Shown here: positions 21,475-30,910 of the stretch, one piece after another
How the letters are laid out: every line of letters begins with the position of its first letter
Numbering within the stretch: position 1 is the first letter of the stretch
Assembly: GCA_019918135.1 (NCBI GenBank)
Contig: WBZZ01006551.1
Span: forward strand, 162,501-226,500
From: Paulinella micropora
Lineage: Eukaryota; Cercozoa; Imbricatea; Euglyphida; Paulinellidae
Length of the DNA: 64,000 nt
Reading direction: 5' to 3'
Made by a program: the position numbers and the translations under genes
The notes under the pieces: model-generated
Told to the model about the DNA's origin: nothing
The model's database searches: none
The model's input: the letters and a program-made list of their open reading frames with translations, nothing else

Positions 21475-21858
21475 ATGGAGCGCGAGCCCCGAGAACCTAC
21501 CCGCGCACAGCTGCTACAGCGCAAGTTTCGCTTCAAAGCCCCGCCCCGAGAACCTACCCGCGCACAGCTGCTGCAACGCAAGTTTCGCTTCAAAGCCCCG
21601 CCCAGAGGACCTACCCGCGCGCAGCTGCTGCAACGCAAGTTCCGCACTGCGAATTGCGCCCTCCCACCGCCGTTGGCGACCCTCCCGGCCACTAGGCATA
21701 GGCGGCGCAGCCAAAAACCCTTGCCGCTACAGCGCGCTCCCTCCTGCAAGGTACGGTTGTCGCAACAAAAGGAGCTAGTTCGTAAGAGACGGAGGGTCAC
21801 AGCACCTGCCCAAAAACGGAGGTGCGCTCTCGCCTTTCTATTCGCCATCCCTGGCTAG
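21475..21858 (+). CDS. Small basic protein with three 21-residue tandem repeats
   Basis: 127 residues, ATG 21475, ending in TAG. Three near-identical units (core EPTRAQLLQRKFRFKAP) span about residues 4-65, encoded by 63-bp tandem repeats at about 21487-21660. The rest is Arg/Lys/Pro-rich (RKRRRVTAPAQKRR) and resembles a nuclear localisation or nucleic-acid-binding tail. It is not a clear RPEL or HMG motif. It could be a DNA-condensing or chromatin protein near the H4 and DOT1-like genes, which is inference from charge and position. Confidence 0.55.
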   Translation: MEREPREPTRAQLLQRKFRFKAPPREPTRAQLLQRKFRFKAPPRGPTRAQLLQRKFRTANCALPPPLATLPATRHRRRSQKPLPLQRAPSCKVRLSQQKELVRKRRRVTAPAQKRRCALAFLFAIPG

Positions 21859-22396
21859 ACACAGGTGCCTTAACCGACCTGTCACGCGTGATTCTTGTCG
21901 GGTGGTTATGCACAAACCACTGCCCAGCCAGCGTCCCAAGCCAGGCGCAGCTTTTGGACAAGAGGAGTTCGGCCTGGGTTGTAGGATCTCTCTCTCTATT
22001 CTTTTTTAAACCCTTGTAAGGGTTCGTGTCTCAAGCCAGAACGGTAGGCCCCGGCGGCCGTAGCAGAAGCTACAATAGGCAAGCTGATTCAGGTTGACTG
22101 GACTTCGCGCGCCATCACGTGTGCCACACCCCCGCCAAGTTTTGGATTTTGCTGCTGCTTCTAGCGTTGTGTCCCTCCTTCCGAGTTTTTTTTGTTTCCT
22201 GTTTGTATTAAAAGAATGCAACACTGCCTTTCTTGTTTTTTTTTTCTTGTTGGGCTAAACAGCAGTAAGAAAAAAGGAAGAATGTACCGCGCCGGGACGG
22301 TTTTTTTTTCAAATTTTAAATTGTTTTCGAAAGCAAAAAAAAAGGGGGGGAGATTTTAATGATCTCCGCGACCTGTACCCCTGTTTTGTTTTCTAA
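21859..22396. other. Convergent AT-rich spacer
   Basis: T-rich tracts near 21998 and 22225-22245 and ATTAAAAG near 22207. Nothing else recognised. Confidence 0.4.
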
Positions 22397-23302
22397 TCAG
22401 ACGGGCGCGGGCACGCCTATTCTGCGAAAGATCAGTAAATGATACTCACCGTTACCGCCCGTGGAATAGATAGTCCGGTGGCAATCAGCGCTAAACATTT
22501 CAGACCACTGACGAGGAAAGAATCCTTTGCGTTTAAAGTTGGAGAGAAAGTCCAGGAGCAACACAAACCGAACGCGCGGGTCTTTTATAATCATCTTTAG
22601 CACTATTTCCTTGTCACTTGTGGTCCAACTGGTAACAAAGAAATAGATGCAAATCTTACGTTCTGGTTCATCGTTCCATAGGTCATCTAGTTTAAAATCC
22701 TCTGTTACTGTAGTATTAAACTGTACTTTCGGCGTGGCAGCGGGAGTGCCTTTTCTGGCGCAGAACTTTCTGCGTACAATACTAGTGTTTTCGCCAAAGT
22801 TCCCGGATTCAACCCCGTACACGCCTTTGAAGCCGACGAAGGCGGCCATATTTACACTAACGCCCGCGCCCGCGCCCAGGTCCACAAAGGTAAGTTCTTG
22901 CTGGAGGCCCTGGAAGTAGTAGTCAATCAGGGTAAAGAAAATGGACGAGGGTGAGCCCTGTGTTCCTCCTAGTTTGGTGGTCCCGCTGTTGGAACGTGTG
23001 TCTCGTACGTTTCTGGAACGTATGCCTTGTTGCCCTGAAGAAGCTGGCACTACGCATGACAGAAGCTGGTCATCTGGAGTGCCTTGCAGGGTTTGGTACC
23101 ATTTCTTAATAGCCTTCGCCTCACCTGTATCGTCGGGCAGATCCAAATAGGACGCGTCAAGCTGCTGGCACCCTTTACATTTCTTTTCAGACAGTACGTT
23201 TATTCGGGGACAGTGCGAACATTTCCATTTCCATTCAGAGAGCAAGATTATTCCAGCAGCAAACTTTTCTCTTCGAGGCATAGCTGGCCGCTCAACGACC
23301 AT
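22397..23302 (-). CDS. DOT1-like SAM methyltransferase with RanBP2-type zinc finger
   Basis: 301 residues, ATG at 23302 in an ACCATGG context. Residues ~22-45 form a RanBP2-type finger (W-x-C-x2-C-x10-C-x2-C with a central Asn). Residues ~140-175 carry a methyltransferase motif I, FVDLGAGAGVSVNMAAF, followed by YGVES. This matches the DOT1 pattern FVDLGSGVG then GxE better than generic methyltransferases. A later IYFFVTSW may stand where DOT1 has its IxxxNxFAF-like segment. The inferred activity is histone lysine methylation, plausibly on viral or host nucleosomes, with the finger as a ubiquitin- or RNA-binding module. The frame is intact. Confidence 0.65.
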   Translation of the reverse strand: MVVERPAMPRREKFAAGIILLSEWKWKCSHCPRINVLSEKKCKGCQQLDASYLDLPDDTGEAKAIKKWYQTLQGTPDDQLLSCVVPASSGQQGIRSRNVRDTRSNSGTTKLGGTQGSPSSIFFTLIDYYFQGLQQELTFVDLGAGAGVSVNMAAFVGFKGVYGVESGNFGENTSIVRRKFCARKGTPAATPKVQFNTTVTEDFKLDDLWNDEPERKICIYFFVTSWTTSDKEIVLKMIIKDPRVRFVLLLDFLSNFKRKGFFPRQWSEMFSADCHRTIYSTGGNGEYHLLIFRRIGVPAPV

Positions 23303-23557
23303 GGTGGGACGAAGCCTGTGTTGTGTACATGATACGCTCTTCTTTGCCCTGACATCTTTGGTACATCTGTTTTTCGTCTCTTCTTTTTAAGTCTATCCAG
23401 CGATTCTTTTTTTTTCGTTGACTGCTGAGAATTCAAGAGGGAGGTAAGGAGGAGAGAATTTAAGGGAGCCTTTTTTCTGGTGGGGGGTGGGGAGGGGCGT
23501 GGGAGGAACAAAAAGACCCACCCGCAAAAATAATTCACAGAATTTGTCCCTCTCCAC

Positions 23558-23588
<31 letters not shown>

Positions 23589-24784
23589 GCTACGGTCCGC
23601 AAAATACGGCCAAAGATATTGGCAACCAAACATTTCGCGAAATACTGCCGCTTTGTCGACAAATCCGCCGGGTCTAAGATAGCCTTAAAAAAAAATTTTT
23701 GGGCAATTTCGGCGGTTGGATAGTTAGAAAAAAGTTAGGGAAGGATTGGCGGGCGGGGAAAAATTTCAATCTGCTGAAATTTTTCCCCGCCCGCCAATCT
23801 TTCCCCAAATTTTTCCTGACTATCCAAGGCCACTGCCGAAATGTCCTTCACCCAAAAAAGGTTTTCGCGACTGCCCGCAGAATACGGCCAAAGATATTGG
23901 CACCCAATATTTCGCAAAATACGGCCGAAGATATTGGCACCCAATATTTCGCAAATATTGCCAAATCATTTGGCACCCAAACCTTTCGCGAAATACGGCC
24001 GCTAGACGTTTTGTCGACAAATCTGCCGGGTCTAAGATAGCCCAAAAAAAAATCTTTGGCAATTTCGGCAGTGGCGTTGGATAGTTAGAAAAAAATTAGG
24101 GAAGGATTGGCGGGCGGGGAAAAATTTCAATCTGCTGATTTTTTCCCCGCCCGCCAATCTTTCCCCAACTTTTTTTCCTGACTATCCAATGCAGAAATTG
24201 CCTTCAAAAAAAAAAGTTTTCGCGACGGCCCGCAAAATACGGCCAAAATTATTGGCACCCCAACATCCCACGAAATACGGACAAATCCTTGGCACCCAAA
24301 CATCCCGCACAATATGGCAGCTAGCCGTTTTGTTGACAAATTTGCCGGGTCTACGATAGCTAAAAAAAAATTGTTTGGCGATTTCGGCAATCGCGTTGGT
24401 TGGTTTTGTAAAAAAATAATTTTTAAAAAAAAAGCTGGGGGAAGCTTAGCGCGCCAAGAAAGTGCTAAAACATTGTTTTTATTAAAGCTCGATAGTTTTA
24501 CACTTGGCACTGAGAGCTAGGAGAGGGAGAGGAAAGTACGGATTGTCTTAGTTCTCTGTCTGAGAATCGGGAGCGAGAGTGGCAAGGGGGGGGGGCGCTA
24601 AGAATGTATAAAAAAAAAGATTAATGAAAAAAATCCTTGATAAAGTTTTAATCTTGGCACTGAGAACTGAAAGGTGTATCGCTTATATACTTTTCTTTTA
24701 GAACCACGCATATTTTAGGAAGCGGACGTCACACAGGCTCTTAATTTTTGTGTCTGTTTTTTTCGTGTATAACTAGGGTCGGCT
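23303..24784. repeat. Foldback (MITE-like) repeat cluster
   Basis: Two foldback elements with imperfect inverted arms of about 75 bp occupy roughly 23700-23855 and 24055-24215. The innermost arms (GATTGGCGGGCGGGGAAAAA and complement) are nearly perfect. Between and around them, about seven units of a ~33-bp motif (TTGGCACCC, then TTTCGCGAAATACGGCC) recur. A poly-A run of 28 lies near 23559. The region is AT-rich and without a convincing gene. A related family occurs at 45.4-45.9 kb. Confidence 0.75.
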
Positions 24785-25470
24785 ATGCAGGTGGGCTGGG
24801 GCGGTCGTGAGTTGTACGATTGGGCAAAAGATAATACTACTACACGCAGGACTACGAACAAACTCAATCAAGAGTGGGCTGAACTCGATACATTTTTCCA
24901 TATCAACGGGGGCACGCTTGAGGCGTTTGTGCAGGTACGCTTGGGCTTGTTTCTGCTCATGTTGAAAATAACTTGTGGCTTGTGTGTCAGAATAGAGAGC
25001 TGGTAACAATCGCCTTGATTATCAAGGCGACATATGAAGACATTGAAATGGAGGGCGGTAGCTATGCACACGGAGAGCATACAGGATATGCTGGCGCCAG
25101 ACAGAAAGACTCGAAAGCGGCTGATGCGACTGGGCGGCGCCATCTTAGCACAGATGGCCCAGTGATCCAGCCACCCGCCGAAGCAATCCATCCCCTCTGG
25201 GACCAATATGTACAGTCTCTATACAAATTTGTCCAGGAGTCAGACAGACCTAATCACATGGCAGCCGGAACTGAAGGCTATTGGGATATCATTGTACGGG
25301 CCAAAGCAAGAAGACCCTGCCCGCACTGCCAGCGGCGCCGGTCTTGCGCTCACCACCTCCAAGATAAAGACGTGTTTCGCGCTGCCAAAGTGTTATATCG
25401 GTTGTATGGGCCCTGTGGCGGCCGACCTTGGCTAGCAGCAACAAAAGAGATTCTGAATAGACAGCCGTAA
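24785..25470 (+). CDS. Unknown protein with a 56-nt intron (spliced CDS)
   Basis: Exon 1 runs 24785-24934 (50 codons from ATG 24785) and exon 2 runs 24991-25470, ending in TAA. The intron starts GTACGC and ends TGTGTCAG, with an AATAAC branch-like site about 22 nt upstream of the acceptor. Joining at phase 0 gives a continuous 209-residue protein, while neither exon frame is open through the intron. The second half has a CPHCQRRRSCAHH cluster that may bind zinc. No family recognised. AATAAA occurs at 25584, 114 bp after the stop. Codon use is less GC-rich than in the viral core genes. Confidence 0.6.
24935..24990 (+). other. Probable spliceosomal intron (56 nt)
   Basis: GTACGC donor, AATAAC branch-like motif, GT-rich stretch and CAG acceptor. 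Removing it fuses two otherwise incompatible frames without a stop. The second candidate intron, at 60559-60630, also begins GTAC. Confidence 0.6.
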
Positions 25471-25687
25471 GCGGCGGCCTGGCAAAGCGGTCTGTTGATC
25501 CTGCCGCGTGGCCAGACACAGAACACGAGCCTAGCCTTTTATTATTCTAGCCTCTCCGCGCACGGGCTTGATTTTGTTTACTCAATAAAACTTTTTTTCC
25601 TCTTCTTTGTTTTCAACGTCAGGAGCCTATACGACTTTCCTTTTCCTGTTTTTTTTTTTTAAGTGTTGCCTGCGTTTTTTTGGGGGT

Positions 25688-28600
25688 TTACTTCTTTTCT
25701 TCCTCCTCTGCGTCTGCCTGGATTTTGTACATGAGCCCCGAGGCGTCGAGGGTCTGCAGGGCCTTGAGCAGTACGAACGTCGTGGGCATGCGCACGAGCC
25801 CCGAATGCGAGCCGTTCGCAAAGGCCCGGGAGCAAGACCTGGTCAGGCACACGGCCGCGCCGTCGGCACCGTCTATTCGGAGCCGGCCGCACAGCTTGCA
25901 GACCACGTCGAGGCGCGAGTCGGCGCTCTGCAGCACCTGCTCCAGCAGCGCGGTAGACCCCGACTGCACCGCGGCGTTCAGGCACATGGAATCGAACTTG
26001 GACGCGCCGTCCACCCGCGCAGACTTGGTGCCCTGGTGCGTCAGCGGGTCCATCGGGCCCTGGTGCCTGACCTTGAACTGCACCTCGCTGGTCTTGTCCT
26101 GGCGCATGTAGTACTGGAAGCCGAACAGCGTGGGTTTGGCGGGCGGGTCCAGGTTCATGCTGGCGGGGCTGTACATCCTGGCCGACGCACGCAAGTGCAG
26201 CTCCTGCAGAAGGCCCGGCGTTGCCTTTTCTGGCGACGGTGCGGCGCCCGCCCGTGCGCTGTCCCACGTGGCCTCGAGGTTTTTATTCGCCACCAGAGCC
26301 GCGCGCGCTGCGGCGGGCACCCAGGCACTGTTGGGCAGCAGCAGCCGGCGCCAATCAGTGCCTAGCTCCTTGCCGTCCTGGGCCAACTCGAGCGCCCGGC
26401 GGGCCCCTCCCGCGGGCGGGCCGAGGCTGACCTTGGCGCGGCGGCCCTGCGCCAGGAGCCAGCTCTCCTCTGCGTGGGCCCAGCGCCCGAGCTCGCTAAC
26501 AGAGGTGTCGTCACGGCACGAGCCGTCGCCTGCGTGGAAGTGTGGGTCTTTTTTTTTGGGCGCAGCCCCGCGCCGGCACCGCGCCGACGTCGTAGGCCTG
26601 CAGTGCCAGGCGCAGGACCTTGCTGAGCGCCGCCAAGGCTGGCCCCGAAGTCGGCGCGGAGGCCCTGCGGAGCCAGTGTTCCAGGCAGCTGCGCCACAGC
26701 CTGGCGGCCACGGGACAGCAGTGCGCCTCCAGCACCCACCAGAAGTCCGGGCGCCAGAGGCGGCATTTCTGTTGCTCCAGCGCGTACAGCTGCGTGTAGG
26801 CCAGCAGCTCTTGGTTCCAGGGCCACACATAGCTAGCGGGGCCGCCAATGACGTCGTGTGTCAGCTGCCGGCCGTACTGGGCCACGAGCCTGGTTTGCAG
26901 CGTGGTTATGCAGTCGTTGATGGTCTTGCGGAACATCTGCGAGGGCCCGAGCAGCACGGCCGGGCGCTCGCCGGTCGGCAGGTAGGGCAGTGCGTGGTCG
27001 GGCACGAACACGCACAGCGTGCATTTCTGGCCCGAGAAGTTGGTGATCTTGTCGCCGCACTGGAACGGCAGCAGCCTCGTCACCACCATGCGCGCGTACA
27101 CCGGCGCGTTGCCGCAGTCTCGCGGCGTTTGCGTCGGGTCCGTGTCCAGCCACACACGGAGGTTGTCGACCGACAGGCAGTTCTGCGACACGACCCCGCG
27201 GGTCTGCGCCACCGTGCGGCGCACGCAAGACTCGTCGCTGCCGTCCGGCTCGGCCGACGACAGCGCGCGCAACAGCACGTCCCCGGGCAGCACCGTGCGC
27301 CCGAGCGGCACGGTCCACGCGTCGTCGCGGCGTTTGCCCAGCAGGTAGCCCTCTAGCGAGCGGCAGCCGCGCGCCTTGGCGAGCTTGTGGCCATCGGCCG
27401 CGAGCGCGGCGCGCGTGCGGGCCAGCACCCCGCCCCAACCGTCGGCGCCTGTGCGCACAGGCGCCGCTGATGGCACAGGCGCCGCTGATGGCACAGGTGC
27501 GAGGTGCATGCGGTCGTAGTAGGCCTTGCTGTCCAGGAACGCAAACAAACCCCGGTCGGCCGCGCTCTGGCTCCAGACCGTGCCGTCGTCCTGGTTGAGC
27601 CCCAGCGGCTGCACCCCTAGCGTAGACGCCGCGACGGGCACCTCGAGCAGCGGGCGGTCGCCGCGCAGCAGCTCCTTGGCCGAGCTGGCCAACAAGCGCC
27701 CGGGCTGGCGTTGCCCCACGGACTGCGACTGCATGCCGACCGCGTACACGAGGCGCGGGCCCGTCACGTGCTCGTGGAACAGCGTCAGCGCCGAAGAAAA
27801 GCTCAGGTGGCGGGCGGGCGACAGGTCCACAAAGTCGGACTCGGGTGCGCGGGCCGCGAACTTGCTCAGGCTCTCGCAGCCTACCTGCGCCGCCGACTCT
27901 TGGATGCTGAGCCACACCAGGCAGCCCTGGTTACGCAGAGCGCGCCACGCGGCCAGGCAGTCACCCGCTGCAGGCGGGAGCTGGTTGCTCACGAGGTAAC
28001 TGGACGCACTGTCGTGCGGCAGGCGCAGCTGGCGCAGCCGCCAGCCGGCCCAGATGCGGCGCACGTCGGCCGGGAGCGGCACGACACCCTCATTGACGTG
28101 CAACACGGGCGCCGACAGCCGGCCCGCGTACGTGTGGATAGTCAGACGTTTCTCGTCGCGGTCCAGCAACAAGCCCAGATGCCTCAGGGCCAGCCCCCCC
28201 GCGTCAGCCACGTCGTCGCCCTGCGCCCCGCGCTTGAGCGCCCGCAATGCCAGTAGCATCGGCACCAGCGGCGCTGATGGACCCCAGCACGCGGCCGTGG
28301 CACTCGACCACAATTTCACCCAGCGACAGCTGCGACGTCGCGGCCTCGCAGCGGTTCACGACCCAGTCCTCCAGCGCGGCGGCCCACGCGCTGTCCATCT
28401 CGGGGGTCATGGTTGTAAACAACGACAAGCGCTTGTCGTAGCCCAACTTGGCGGACTTGCTGGTCTCGTTCGGGTCCAGAAAACTCAGCTGCGAGACGTC
28501 GAACCGCTGGTCGGACGTCATGCCCTGGCCGCTCGGCACCATCTGGCACACCCGGCGCGCCAGCGAGTACTTCTTGGCCAGGTTGCCGCGCAAGTGTTGC

Positions 28601-29670
28601 AGCACGCGCTGCAGCGGCTGCGCGTCGCTGGCGCCTGCCCTGTCCCTCGGCGACGCGAACTCCTGGAACACGCGGGACATCTGCGCGCTGTCTAGCAGGA
28701 CGTTCGGGTCCACGCACACGGCCAGCCCGCCCCACGACGTCAGGCGCGTCTGCGCCAACGAGCGCACGCGCTGGAAGGCGCGCTGCAGATTGTGCGAGTA
28801 CAGCTGCGCCAGCGTCAGCACCGCCCGGCTCTGCATGGCCAGCGGGTCCGACAGGCCCGAGGACGGCTGCCCCTCGGCCACCGACAGGACGGACGGCAAC
28901 CCGGCCTCGGCGCGGCTGAGCGCCCGCGCGCCGTCCGCTAAGTGTTCGGCCTTGCGCGCGTCCCCGTACCGCAGCAGGCGTTCGTGGCAGTCCTCGTCGA
29001 GCGCGTAGTCTGCCACAATTGCGGCGCAGCGCGGCGGCAAACGTGAGGCCTGACGCACGGCGGTTGTTAGCCACTGCGTCGCGCCCGGGAAAATGTGCAG
29101 CAAGAACCTGTTGCGCAGCCACCACAGCCCCTGCCCCTGCATTTGCTCCACCGAAAACTGCTTGGTCCGCAGGCACCACAGCTGTCCCAGGCGGAACAGC
29201 GCCTGCTCGCGCGTGACCACCCCCTCGTTGAGCGCCCAGGACCGGTGCACAATGTCCAGGTACACGGCCTGGGCGCGCGCGTCATCGCCGCTGGTCACTA
29301 GCTGGCGCAGTTCTTCCCAACACTCAACGCCGAGCGCGCGCCACAGGAGTACGAGGGGCAGGTCGCACGGCTGTCCCACAAACACCCTGGCGGTCAGCAC
29401 GGGCAGGGCCGAGTCCGAACGCGTCTGCACGCGCACGAAGCCCTGTACACGAGATTGCGGCAGGCAGGCGTCGGCCACGGCGGGCCCGCGCTGCCGCGCC
29501 GCCCTGGTGGCCCAGGCATCGGCAAAGTCGGTTGGTGGCACGTTCTGCCGGTTGCCGTACGCACTCCTCAGTGTCTGGTCGCGGCGGCCGCTCGCGCGGC
29601 CCGTATGGGGGTACAAATGGAGCTTGCGCTGGCGCTTGGCGCCGACCATCAGCGCTTCTTGGTTGTGCAT
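25688..29670 (-). CDS. RPB2: DNA-directed RNA polymerase II-type second-largest subunit (RPB2-like), two frameshifts
   Basis: The three pieces follow RPB2 order. The lobe has PLVLLWRALGV and FLLHIFPG (compare RPB2 FRALGI and FLPHI). TIHTYAGRLSAPVLHV matches RPB2 (RIYTDAGRVxRPLxxV). GLNQDDGTVWSQSAADRGLF matches GYNQEDSxxxNQSxxDRGLF, with Asp-Asp for the catalytic-site Glu-Asp. GDKITNFSGQKC matches GDKFxxRHGQKG. The clamp has FGFQYYMRQDK, a CKLCGRL zinc half-site and a MPTTFVLLKALQ anchor-like end. Frame shifts lie near 28260 and at a T9 run, 26549-26557. The total is about 1330 residues, but the N-terminal ~130 residues of the usual protrusion are not seen, so the start (ATG 29670) is uncertain. 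The protease gene at 29750 lies head to head. The role is viral or divergent mRNA transcription. Confidence 0.88.
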
Positions 29671-29749
29671 GTTGTCGACGTGGTACTGCACACAGTGCGG
29701 CCCCGCGCCGCCGTCTTCACCCTCGCTATATCACGGGCCGCGGCGCGCG

Positions 29750-30779
29750 CCGGCGCTAGCGGGCTGTCCACGCCCTTCCCCGCTGCAATTGCGTTGGTCT
29801 CGGTCTCCTGTGCGCGCCCCGTGTGCCGCCAACCTGACGCACAGCGAGTTCGTCGACTGCGCTATCGACTTCCGGGCCCCCGTGCTGTGCGGCGGTAGCT
29901 GGGGTGCCAACGGACAGAGCTGGCCGTTGGCGCTGGGTTACGACATTCCCATAGAAGTCGCAAACAGTGAGGCCTGGGTGCTGGCCTGGTGGCTGCGCGG
30001 ACTGGGCCACATAGACGACTATGATTGGCAGCGCAACGTTGGCTACAAGAACGAGTACATCTACTTTGGCATGGAGTTGATCGAGTCCTACGACTACAAG
30101 CTTGGTGGAGTCGCTGACAAACAGAGTTTGGATCTTCTTGAACTTCTTGCCACATTCCAACACGGCCGCGCCCGGCCTTTTGCGCGGCTGTGCCCGCGCA
30201 AGCCGCGTTGGAATGTACGCACAAATACCATCGACATATCGAGCAGGGATCTACGAACGTACACTACTTTCTTGGTCTCACACCAAGACCCAAGAGAAGA
30301 GTTTGGTCATTCCATAGTTTTTTTCAAGCAAGACAACACTATCTTCGTATATGACCCAAGCACGCCTGTCAGCTCCCAAGTGTGCAGAAGTTTAGCCCAA
30401 GCCCTACGAAAAAAAAATCTAGTCTATACAGTAAAAAGCGTAGAGAACGAATCCGCCGGCGGGGCACGACACCGCTGACCAGAGAACTGAAGGGAGCTGC
30501 TTCCTGTTGTCGTTGGCGCGGGCTTTGCGGGTTACTGTCAGCCAGGACCGAAAAGACTTACAGTTTTCACGCATGATCAGCCATTTCTGGCTACTCCTGG
30601 TATTTATGCTCTGGCAGAAGTTTATAATGACAGATTATGACAAAATGGTGCTTTCGACAGCCCAGGCCCCTGTGTCGACTACGAGGGCAAGAACCGTCGC
30701 CATGTTTAAGACCCTGCCCGAACAAGATCTTTTAAAGGAGGCTCTGGACGCCCTGGGGCCGCGCCTGGGAATTGTTTAG
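29750..30779 (+). CDS. C48/adenain-type cysteine protease, frameshift before the catalytic Cys
   Basis: His at 30308 (GHSIVFF) and Asp at 30353 (FVYDPS) lie in one frame, 15 residues apart. Gln at 30480 and Cys at 30498 (ADQRTEGSC) lie in another frame, spaced Q-x5-C. The Asp-to-Cys distance is 145 nt, so a single-base shift near 30450 restores about 48-49 residues. In Ulp1 the spacings are 17, 49 and 6, so the H-D-Q-C geometry matches the C48/C5 clan. A hydrophobic tail follows the Cys. The protein ends at TAG 30777. No good ATG was found, and the start near 29750 is a guess. The role may be capsid maturation, as in adenovirus and African swine fever virus, or SUMO/ubiquitin removal. A TATA-like CTATAT at about 29726 lies between it and RPB2. 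Confidence 0.7.
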
Positions 30780-30910
30780 GCACGCTCTAAAGCTAGGGGT
30801 TTAAGATTTCTTTTTGCAGAGAGGGCTGAGTCACCCCCCTCCTCCTCCCTCTCCCCCCCTCCCTCACACCCGGAACTTAATTTCCAAAAAATTCCTTTAA
30901 CACCAAAGTT

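Noticed and set aside
26130-27356. Plus-strand ORFs of 100-400 residues over the RPB2 region, also 27711-28695
   Set aside because: GC-rich antisense shadows; the minus strand carries the conserved RPB2 blocks.
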